IMG/VR virus record: IMGVR_UViG_3300049737_000122
Span: 1-29,027 of that record
Direction: 5' to 3' (one strand)
Length of the DNA: 29,027 nucleotides
DNA from: a virus
Shown: piece by piece, positions 22,901-29,027 of the stretch
Numbering within the stretch: position 1 is the first letter of the stretch
Layout: the number at the start of each line of letters is the position of its first letter
The notes under the pieces: model-generated
Database searches by the model: none
What the model saw: the letters and a program-made list of their open reading frames with translations, nothing else
What the model was told of the DNA's origin: nothing
Made by a program: the position numbers and the translations under genes

Positions 22901-25372
22901 TCTCGCTACAGGATTATTCTTACCTCTAAACAATAACGTAAACAAATCATCTTGGTATATCTTAGAGACTTCATTAGTCCATGCTCTAACAAATTTATTA
23001 GCACCTGCTTTATCTCCTGCAAATGCTTCACGTTTATCTAAGATGTCATAGTCATGTGGTCCCATCTTTTTACGAAACTTCTTTTTTTGTTTTTTAAATC
23101 TTTCTGCACCACCGAATGCTTCGTCATTATTGTTAGCACCACGCATACGTGATGATCCTTGTTTCCATTCCAAACTTTCTGCAAGAGGATCTCCAAATAA
23201 ATCTTTGAACTCTACATCTTTTTGTGTCCATTTCTTTGCTTGTTTAGCGTCTGCTTTTTTAAGCAATGATAAAGATAAGATACTTGCAGGTCGCGAAAAG
23301 ATTGTGTCATATCCTTTAGTAAACATACGTAATTGTTCTTCTCCTACAACACGTAGTAACCATGCACCTCGTAGAAGTACTAATGGTTTCCAGAACTCTG
23401 TGTAGTACCAATCAGTACTTTTACCCATAATTCCTTTTTGCATTGCTTTAGGATATTTTTTAAGGAAGTCGTCCATACCTTTAGTACCACCCATCTTGCT
23501 TCTTAATATAGACATAGAGTTCATAGCTTTAGCTAATTGTCCTGCGTCTGGCATAGGTATAGTTCTATTAATAAACTCTGTAGTTAAATGTGCGTCAGGT
23601 ACTGGTCTCATTTTACCACTAATAGTTATTGGAGACATCTTCATACCTGGTTGGTTTACGTTCTTACCTGTGTAAGCGTCTATAAAATACTTACGCATGT
23701 CATCTTGTGTCTCTGCAAATATACGTGTAAAGTTGTCAGCGTCCTGTTTGCTTACTTGAAAGTTATCTACTAAGTCATCTCCAACTTCTTTAAGCATTGA
23801 AGTAGCAACTTGAAACAATCCTGCTTGGTCTCCTGGACGTAGTACTGCAGCTTGTCTTAATATCTTATCTTTACTATTTCTATTTAAGTCTGTTTGATCT
23901 AACCATCTTTTTACTTCTCCATAGCTTTTTTCTATGTTCTCGCTATCTAAATATCTAAGTGGTAAGTCTTTTGTGTAAGTAGAAAATATACGTGCTGCTC
24001 TACTATTACTATCCATTAAAGCAAGTTTTGCTACTTTCTTAGCACCAAACAATTGACCTGTACCTTCTGGTACAGTCTTGCTAATACTTTCTGCTGCACC
24101 ACCTAAAAATCTACCAACTGCACCTACTGTAGGTTTAGTTGTACCAAATGGTAAATCTTTAAAACCAATAGATTGATCTATAAGTTGTGCCATCTCTATT
24201 TGTTTATCAGCTGATGATTTAGTAAAGTCTTGTGTAATCTTCATAAATCTACTGACAATCTCTGGATCTTCAATACCTGTAATGTCCATAAACTTACTAT
24301 CTGATGTAATGTTTGACATGTACTTAACAAGTTTCATGCCACCTGGATCTTTTTGTAAATAATCAGTAACTGACTTAGATGATATAAACGGTAGTCCAAA
24401 ACCTCGTTCTACAATACCTAATTGTTTTAGTTCTGCAGGTGTAAACTTTGTATCTACTTTTTTAAGCATTGATATTGTTTGATCACTTGCTCTTAACGTT
24501 TTAGCACTTTTTCTTGCTGCACCTACACCTAAAGTTAAGTAGTTAGATGGATCAAGAAACAATGCCTTGCCTGCGTCTAGTATTCCAGATACAACATTAA
24601 ACCCTTTAGTACCTGGTTCTGTAACACCTAACGCTACAGTTCTTCCTAATGAGATAGGTGTTTTAACAGTTTCTCCAGTACCTAGTTGTGTGGATATATT
24701 AAACTGTCCGCTCTCCTCTTGCATACGACTATCTATATCTGTAATAGCTGAACCTAGTTGATTTTGTATAATGTTTTGCGCACGTGTATTGTCAAACCCA
24801 GACTGTACTAAATATTTATATTCATCGTAATATTTACTATTAGGATTTTCTGGATCGAATACTTCTGAATTAGGTAGTAACCCTTCTCCTAAATTTATTT
24901 CTTTACCTTGTGCTAAGTTACTAAATACTTGTTTAACTGTTGATTTACCTGATTGTGCATAAGCGTCCCTAAAGGTTAAGTCTTCTGCATTGTCTCCAAT
25001 AGTTGCAGCAATCATAGAGTTAATAGGTCTATCTACTGCTGTTCTGTATAAGTCTTCTAATCCTAGTAAACCAAAACGCACGGCACCTTTAAGTGGATCG
25101 AATACTTTATCGACTAAAGATTTCTTATTGTTTTCTAAAACACGTTCTGATAACGTACGTAATACTTCTGCTTCTGGTTTTACTTGTAACATAGTCAATG
25201 AAGTAATTACATCAGGAGAAAAGTTAGGATATAACTGTGCAATAGTAGAAGCTCTTACTGCGTCTTCTCTAGTTACGCTAGCTTTAGCTCTGTTCCATTG
25301 TGTTTTTCTACCCTGTAATTCTTTGTACAAGTCTTGTTCAGTTTTAGGGTTGTCATTATGAAATACACCCAT
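19910..25372 (-). CDS. Giant internal virion / ejection protein (1820 aa)
   Basis: By far the largest gene. It is mainly helical, with a hydrophobic patch near residues 80-110 (LKGAVRFGLLGLEDLYRTA), a very basic segment near 755-775 (KKQKKKFRKKM), a long coiled coil around 1115-1235, and F-P-F-G-E-A-Y-A-E-I near 1270, a phrase similar to the conserved core of giant phage ejection or polyvalent proteins (LPD38-like, from memory). There is no signal peptide, no protease or RNA-polymerase motif that I can identify, and no tape-measure-like repetition. It is placed between portal and scaffold rather than after the tail genes. The most likely role is a T7 gp16-like core protein that passes into the cell with the DNA. 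A tape measure is the main alternative. Confidence 0.65.
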   Translation of the reverse strand: MGVFHNDNPKTEQDLYKELQGRKTQWNRAKASVTREDAVRASTIAQLYPNFSPDVITSLTMLQVKPEAEVLRTLSERVLENNKKSLVDKVFDPLKGAVRFGLLGLEDLYRTAVDRPINSMIAATIGDNAEDLTFRDAYAQSGKSTVKQVFSNLAQGKEINLGEGLLPNSEVFDPENPNSKYYDEYKYLVQSGFDNTRAQNIIQNQLGSAITDIDSRMQEESGQFNISTQLGTGETVKTPISLGRTVALGVTEPGTKGFNVVSGILDAGKALFLDPSNYLTLGVGAARKSAKTLRASDQTISMLKKVDTKFTPAELKQLGIVERGFGLPFISSKSVTDYLQKDPGGMKLVKYMSNITSDSKFMDITGIEDPEIVSRFMKITQDFTKSSADKQIEMAQLIDQSIGFKDLPFGTTKPTVGAVGRFLGGAAESISKTVPEGTGQLFGAKKVAKLALMDSNSRAARIFSTYTKDLPLRYLDSENIEKSYGEVKRWLDQTDLNRNSKDKILRQAAVLRPGDQAGLFQVATSMLKEVGDDLVDNFQVSKQDADNFTRIFAETQDDMRKYFIDAYTGKNVNQPGMKMSPITISGKMRPVPDAHLTTEFINRTIPMPDAGQLAKAMNSMSILRSKMGGTKGMDDFLKKYPKAMQKGIMGKSTDWYYTEFWKPLVLLRGAWLLRVVGEEQLRMFTKGYDTIFSRPASILSLSLLKKADAKQAKKWTQKDVEFKDLFGDPLAESLEWKQGSSRMRGANNNDEAFGGAERFKKQKKKFRKKMGPHDYDILDKREAFAGDKAGANKFVRAWTNEVSKIYQDDLFTLLFRGKNNPVAREKVLKEWVEGKTPRAKAVIEEYAKGGQRYEDIMTTAGGRYVYAKSLEARLQQVAGGAFDEDVDLLNDLINRLEFDEIDFSKNPFPLRLDRTRNEDLFDMMLSGKLNKIQKRSDGVWINNPTEEQLKFVKETVEVGGETKYLIEDIEDIGFETLDDLFKSFGKSFTKLDEKAQKKAVNRYYDTIVEEYGDSLPDLVTAPIEDTVLDDQKYIQRFIENSFDVIMGQRTDNASRSPVFRQAYWRAVYDLLPRMTPAMRTILLEGKTYRQGGKTIKVGGARKSNIPNENLLNSIKADIGITPEKLRKREVEINLDMFERKVKELNDADTKLGTAFVDNTKDQSKKVQELQIARRKYDKQVDEIDDAINKALTDDMDVTELEKEKDTLLDAFNDLKTQIDGELTDINKAAGFDDGFIDAQYIDNFAKSIALSELQGLLYDLSKRSKITYNLRGIFPFGEAYAEILTTWTKLLKENPEIARRGQVVINNARKDNVFSPVEGEGFLAEDETTGEEVFYYPIVDDLVSDALFGSDRNVGVRLPGYAGSLNLALEVVPGIGPTAAIPAGFFLEGTPKFTETQKFLFPFGLPTIKTPGDLVQEIGMPAWLKNGVRAMFMFSEDAPPGELSRIAANSTIDVYRVLKANGEDDMTPEQQDQLLKKARSIAKNLTKIKAFSQFVGPTGLNPRFDIGDPRNAGAMYSMQILSDRYRELIETPPKDPVTGNFLFAPGDNFSATKYFIDEYGFNPLDIATPKSVIIEPRPVDERGVQFEKENPELFEQYPLTAFYAVPNGGGGAFDYEAYTRSIYNEQREPLTPEEWVATRNQRLGAFAMENKRVQTLQQFDITDPFQAKQRQRILAVHRATMQQRLPGFGSTIPGLPQRGTLDDQFKELSNWEKNSKLKNTDTGKAVVQVLDYIKILEKKSLGRGLSSAGWRTSRTMLLERQQLRDFIGQQSRDNEDFYVIAQNLLLPLFQERTQFLEDLEYDYDTMLEYGAYLPVQQGEA

Positions 25373-25375
25373 AAA

Positions 25376-25858
25376 TTAACCTAGTTGTGTTGGTGTTCTA
25401 TTTATCTTTTGTTCTGCTGTTTGTAATAAATTTATAAGTTCTGGTGTAGGATTTATACCTACCATTGCTCTAATTAACATTAGGTCATCTGGTTCTAGCA
25501 AGGTACTTTCTTTTTGTTGCATAGTAGAAAATGTGTTAATAGGAGTACCATCTCCTTGTCCAAATATTTCTCCAACCCCACCAGGTAAAGGTGTTATAAC
25601 TCCAGGTTCTTCTGAAACTATTTGTCCTTGTCCTGCAGGTACAACTGTTTCTTCTTCTGTTGCATTTATGTTGCCTTCTCTAACTTGGTTTACAAGTGCT
25701 TTTTCTTCTCCTGCACTTTCAGTTACCATAGCACGTACTTCATCAATAGTAGGTGCAACGCTATCAGTTCTTCTAGATAATTTACCAGGACCACTTACTG
25801 CAGCAGGTTTTTTAACGCCACCACGTCTTCCATTTTGCCTACTACTATCAATAGCCAT
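25376..25858 (-). CDS. Small virion-module protein (160 aa)
   Basis: A basic, Gly/Arg-rich start (RQNGRRGGVKKP) is followed by an acidic, proline-containing middle and a helical end (L-E-P-D-D-L-M-L-I-R-A-M-V-G and N-P-T-P-E-L-I-N-L-L). There is no known family. Strong AGGAG ribosome site; starts 11 bases inside the previous gene and ends three bases before the giant protein. It may be a portal-associated or head accessory protein. Confidence 0.65.
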   Translation of the reverse strand: MAIDSSRQNGRRGGVKKPAAVSGPGKLSRRTDSVAPTIDEVRAMVTESAGEEKALVNQVREGNINATEEETVVPAGQGQIVSEEPGVITPLPGGVGEIFGQGDGTPINTFSTMQQKESTLLEPDDLMLIRAMVGINPTPELINLLQTAEQKINRTPTQLG

Positions 25859-26090
25859 ATTCTTCTCCTAAGTTTTCTTGTGGTCCAAACATAATAATTA
25901 TACCGTTAGGTATGTATTGCACGACCATGCCTTGTGGGAAAGCAGATAACTGTGTCTCTTGTTCATCGTTATCTTTTAAAAAAGTATCATAGTCGTCTAA
26001 GTATTCTGTAGTTCTTTGCCAAATATCAAATAATGATGTCTCGCAAATATCTGCAAACTGCATGTTTGTATTATCTTTTGGTTCAGGCAT
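25848..26090 (-). CDS. Small acidic virion-module protein (80 aa)
   Basis: An N-terminal helical acidic part (ETSLFDIWQRTTEYLDDYDTFLKD) is followed by a beta-like end (MVVQYIPNGIIIMFGP). It starts as TAATG on the portal gene with a strong AGGAGG site. Unrecognised. Position directly after the portal suggests a head or portal accessory role. Confidence 0.65.
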   Translation of the reverse strand: MPEPKDNTNMQFADICETSLFDIWQRTTEYLDDYDTFLKDNDEQETQLSAFPQGMVVQYIPNGIIIMFGPQENLGEEYGY

Positions 26091-27832
26091 TATTGTCCAC
26101 CTCCTAGTAATAATGATCTAATGTCTGGTGCAGGTCCTTGTGGTACTGCTAGTTCTCCACCCCCTAGATCCTGACCTAACAATGCTGCTTCTGGTTCTGG
26201 TATCTCTGGATCCTCTGCGGTATAAAATTTATCTAAGATTGATTGCATACTATTTGGATTTTTATAAATCTGTACCAATGCCATAGTTGCTTTCTCATCT
26301 CCCTGACTAGCTTGTATTTTTAATGTCTCAAACAATGTACGTTCAGCTTCGTCTTTTAGTATTCTATCATTAATCTTCTGAACGTTATCTAAACCGTCCA
26401 TGTTTTCTTGTAAGGTTTCTTTATCTATGATACCTGCTTGTAGTAACTGAAGTCCAGAAACAATTTTAGTAGGTTCATCAAAACCTGCCATGACACCATA
26501 GATACGTCTTGTCTTGTACATACCTTTAATATCTGCTGCAGGTGTGTATTGTTCAGCATAAGCTGTACCTTTTAAGTAACCTGCCATAGGTTTTTTAGTT
26601 TGACCGTTAAGCGCCTCGTCCATTTCTAAACGTTTATAATCTAGTTCTTCCATTGCTGTTTTTAGTGATAACTGATATTCCTTGACGTTTAGATCAACGG
26701 ACGATAATAGTTCTTGCAACCCTCTACCTGTTACAAACGAGTTAGGGGATATAGCGTCATCGCTTACTGGATAGCTAGAACCAACACGAAGTTGTCTCTC
26801 TATCCTGTCAATCTGTGTAAACAACTGATACGGAATATTATTAGGTGGTTTAGAAACTTGTGAACCTGGGCTTAGGTAGTTGACTGATAATCTACCACGC
26901 TTATAGTTACCGCTTTCTAGTTCTCCAATAATATTGGTTTCTGTGAATACACTATCTTCCATAGCAATAATAGATAAGACGTTAATCTTTGCCATTGCTG
27001 CCATCAAACCTAGTACGTGGTCATACTGACCAGTTAATCTATCAAAGCTAAATCTCTTAGAGATAACAAACCTTGGACCTGATTTAAGTGGGTTAGGAGT
27101 GTAATCTAAAATCTGTTTTGTATCTGGTAAGAATACGTAAGTACCTTCTTCGTTATAGTACTCTACTAATTCAACACCGTCAGCTAGTTGGTTATCCCAA
27201 CTTCTCTGGAAACCGTCATGGTATTTAAACTTACTGTAACCTGATGGGAACTGACTACTCTCATCAACCATCACTTGTGCTTGTGGATACATCTGTTTAA
27301 TAACTGCAGTAGGTACAAGTCGTATAAGTGCTAGCTCTTTAGGATCTTGGTCTGGACCATAATATCCTGGGTAACAATCATAAGGATCTCTAAGTTCTGC
27401 ATGAGGATACATGATACCGTCTGGCGACATCTTCTGTCTTATTATCCATACACAAAAACCATAACCAGGTAGCCAACGTGCAGCTTGTGGCATTTGCATA
27501 TCCATCTTAGAGTTTCCGTCTAAGCTAGAAACAATACGTTCTAATTTTTCTGCTTTGCCTTTTGCTCGTTCACTATCTGCATACTGGTCAACTTTAATGT
27601 CAGGCATACGCCCTAGTTTCTGTGCAAGATGTTCTAAACCTGAATTGATAAGGTTAGGGATTGGTAAGTCTGTGTCGTAGTTTTTAGCGTCATTACCTAG
27701 TAATGCTGCGATACCATTGCTACCGCCATTCATTATAGAACGCACTCTATCACGATACTCATAGTGTCCACTATGCTCGTGCATACCTTTTAAGTCGTCC
27801 GTTTTAATAAGTAGTTCGTCAGGTGTTAACAT
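26090..27832 (-). CDS. Portal protein (580 aa)
   Basis: Immediately follows the terminase (TAA then ATG) and has the expected length. Portal traits: an N-terminal helical domain (Y-E-Y-R-D-R-V-R-S-I), P-I-P-N-L-I-N-S with L-A-Q-K-L-G-R-M-P-D-I near residues 57-79, a central beta wing (Y-V-F-L-P-D-T-K), and a long helical stem region with L-N-V-K-E-Y-Q-L-S-L-K-T-A-M-E-E-L near 379-395. Twelve copies form the channel for DNA packaging and exit and bind the terminase. The C-terminal 60 residues are acidic then Gly/Pro-rich. Confidence 0.85.
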   Translation of the reverse strand: MLTPDELLIKTDDLKGMHEHSGHYEYRDRVRSIMNGGSNGIAALLGNDAKNYDTDLPIPNLINSGLEHLAQKLGRMPDIKVDQYADSERAKGKAEKLERIVSSLDGNSKMDMQMPQAARWLPGYGFCVWIIRQKMSPDGIMYPHAELRDPYDCYPGYYGPDQDPKELALIRLVPTAVIKQMYPQAQVMVDESSQFPSGYSKFKYHDGFQRSWDNQLADGVELVEYYNEEGTYVFLPDTKQILDYTPNPLKSGPRFVISKRFSFDRLTGQYDHVLGLMAAMAKINVLSIIAMEDSVFTETNIIGELESGNYKRGRLSVNYLSPGSQVSKPPNNIPYQLFTQIDRIERQLRVGSSYPVSDDAISPNSFVTGRGLQELLSSVDLNVKEYQLSLKTAMEELDYKRLEMDEALNGQTKKPMAGYLKGTAYAEQYTPAADIKGMYKTRRIYGVMAGFDEPTKIVSGLQLLQAGIIDKETLQENMDGLDNVQKINDRILKDEAERTLFETLKIQASQGDEKATMALVQIYKNPNSMQSILDKFYTAEDPEIPEPEAALLGQDLGGGELAVPQGPAPDIRSLLLGGGQ

Positions 27833-29027
27833 TTACCAAAAAACCTCATTGTGTTCGCTTTGCTTGTAATAGCTATAAGATGGAGTATAGTCACTCTGCA
27901 CTTCTGATAACATGATTTTTACGTTTGTGCGTATACGTTTCATTGGAAACCAACTTGCCATAACTAAGTCAGTTTTAGTTTTTACATTACGTGAGTTAGA
28001 GGCACCTGCTTGTGAAAAGTAGAGTAACTGTTGTCTAAGAATGTTTACTTTACGTTTTGTTTGTGCGTCTGCCCACGGTAAGTTCATCTTCTGTTGTTCA
28101 TACATACCAACCATACTGGTTACACCAAAGGTCGGATCCCATTTATTTTTATATGTCTGATGTCCTTCTAGTCGTACACCATGTGCTGCTGCCCAGTTTC
28201 TAATCTCTCTGTCTTGTCCAATAGCACGTTGAAAACCATTCTCCTCTATTACCCAATGACTTAACCAGTATTTCTCATACCATTCTTTCATTAAGTTATG
28301 TGCTTTTTGTATACCACCACCTTGGTCATTCTTGACATCAACTAGCCATACTTGTTGCGTTTTTGCATTATACGCCCAAAGCACCGCTGCTTGATACCCC
28401 GTACTTGCAGGATCTAACCCTGCAATCAATGCAGTATGCGGAGGTATATCTCCTAGTTTTCTAGATGTATCTAAACACGCGTCTACACTCTCTGCGGTAA
28501 ATAAACTCATGCCGTCAGGTATAGCTTTATTAAGATAGACCATTTCAAATATATTTCTACCACCTGTTGTCTCTGCTGACGCTAACTGTTCTATTAACCA
28601 CTTATGTGTACGTTTTTCTGCCCATAACATGTGTGGTGTATGGTCTAGGGTTTCGTCCTCTAGTGGTATTTCTAAATCATGCGCACGGTCTACAATGCTT
28701 TCCCATGCTTGGTTCTCTAAGAGATGATGGTAAAGATCGTCTGGGTGTTGTCTTGATCCGATGACAACCATGCCTGTGTGTTCCTCTTTACGTGACTGTA
28801 ATGTTGTTGTCCACCAGTTCCTGGTGTTTTCTCTAGCACTTGGTTGCACAGTACTTCCATGATCCTCGATGTCGTCTGCAATAATAAGGTCTGCGTCTCG
28901 GGAAAGGATTTTACCTCCCTTTCCAATTGCGACAAGAGTTGGCGACTTAATACCAGAGACTGTTCTAGTTGCAACAGTAAATTGACTGGACGACCAACTT
29001 TTTCCGCTTCTATTAGCAGGTCTAAAT
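27833..29027 (-). CDS. terL: Terminase large subunit, 5' end outside window
   Basis: The frame is open to the right edge, so about 397 residues are visible. Reading inward from the edge: S-P-T-L-V-A-I-G-K-G-G, then the Walker B L-I-I-A-D-D-I-E-D (the two Asp codons at 28871-28876), then V-I-G-S-R-Q-H-P-D-D-L-Y, the usual coupling motif. The nuclease has its RNase-H-like acids: G-L-D-P-A-S-T-G (Asp codon at 28412-28414), W-V-I-E-E-N-G-F (about 28246) and K-T-D-L-V-M-A-S-W (about 27970). The Walker A lies outside. A GTG at 28849 is internal, because the Walker B precedes it. The enzyme powers DNA packaging through the portal and cuts the concatemer. Confidence 0.93.
   Translation of the reverse strand, partial: FRPANRSGKSWSSSQFTVATRTVSGIKSPTLVAIGKGGKILSRDADLIIADDIEDHGSTVQPSARENTRNWWTTTLQSRKEEHTGMVVIGSRQHPDDLYHHLLENQAWESIVDRAHDLEIPLEDETLDHTPHMLWAEKRTHKWLIEQLASAETTGGRNIFEMVYLNKAIPDGMSLFTAESVDACLDTSRKLGDIPPHTALIAGLDPASTGYQAAVLWAYNAKTQQVWLVDVKNDQGGGIQKAHNLMKEWYEKYWLSHWVIEENGFQRAIGQDREIRNWAAAHGVRLEGHQTYKNKWDPTFGVTSMVGMYEQQKMNLPWADAQTKRKVNILRQQLLYFSQAGASNSRNVKTKTDLVMASWFPMKRIRTNVKIMLSEVQSDYTPSYSYYKQSEHNEVFW

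Noticed and set aside
19910-25372. N4-like virion RNA polymerase
   Set aside because: I could not find the polymerase catalytic motifs; length alone is not evidence.
28849-28851. Start of the terminase at 28849
   Set aside because: The codon there is an internal GTG; the frame continues upstream through the Walker B motif.
28717-28974. Minus-strand 85-codon frame overlapping the terminase
   Set aside because: It is in a different frame from the one carrying the Walker B and nuclease motifs, which is open to the window edge.
1-29027. CRISPR arrays, insertion sequences, attachment sites
   Set aside because: No regularly spaced direct repeats, transposase, integrase or terminal inverted repeats were seen.

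Overview
The window is part of a tailed double-stranded DNA phage genome, almost certainly an uncultured marine phage with AT-rich DNA. Evidence is a large terminase with intact Walker B and nuclease motifs, a portal, a major capsid protein, a connector, tail proteins, a virion lysozyme and a holin-type region. Nearly everything is on the minus strand and reads from the right end to the left. I see no replication, integrase, tRNA or CRISPR features here. No tape-measure, sheath or tail-tube series is evident, and there are a connector, a propeller-like tail protein and several large putative ejection proteins, so a short-tailed (podovirus-like) particle is the better guess. The host cannot be fixed. 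A secreted protein with a Thr tract followed by Val and 13 prolines, plus promoters placed for leaderless mRNAs, resemble marine Actinobacteria (Acidimicrobiia or Actinomarinales type); this is inference only.

Layout in transcription order (minus strand): terminase large subunit (29027 to 27833, 5' end outside the window), portal (27832-26090), two small proteins, an 1820-residue giant protein (25372-19910), a 568-residue protein, a GH24-type lysozyme (18268-17309), two ~415-residue proteins, a small membrane protein, a short intergenic stretch, a scaffold-like protein (14464-14009), the major capsid protein (13975-12929), a strong hairpin, then a small head protein, connector, propeller-like tail protein, a fibre with a cupredoxin-like domain, and a run of small beta-rich tail proteins, including four tandem paralogues joined mostly by TAATG stop/start overlaps (8549-6659).

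The left part has a different character. The only plus-strand gene is a short flavin-dependent halogenase-like protein (5594-6685), convergent with the tail genes and divergent from a small Gly-rich protein (5563-5321) and two paralogous proteins (5307-4591, 4619-3867) that recall DUF6065. This cassette is more AT-rich than the structural genes. Three of its four starts lack a Shine-Dalgarno sequence and instead have a -10-like hexamer 6-7 nt before the ATG, so it looks like an independently transcribed cargo island for halogenation of an unknown substrate. This is the most novel-looking part of the window.

Left of the cassette lies a lysis-type region: a small membrane protein, an XhlA-like coiled-coil/membrane protein, an r1t-like holin, a 15-residue Cys/Gly microprotein, a 625-residue secreted acidic protein with a possible C-terminal anchor, a two-segment membrane protein, three small basic proteins, a zinc-ribbon protein and a DUF5675-family protein cut by the window edge. 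Several genes here are very short; I found them by reading the minus strand directly.
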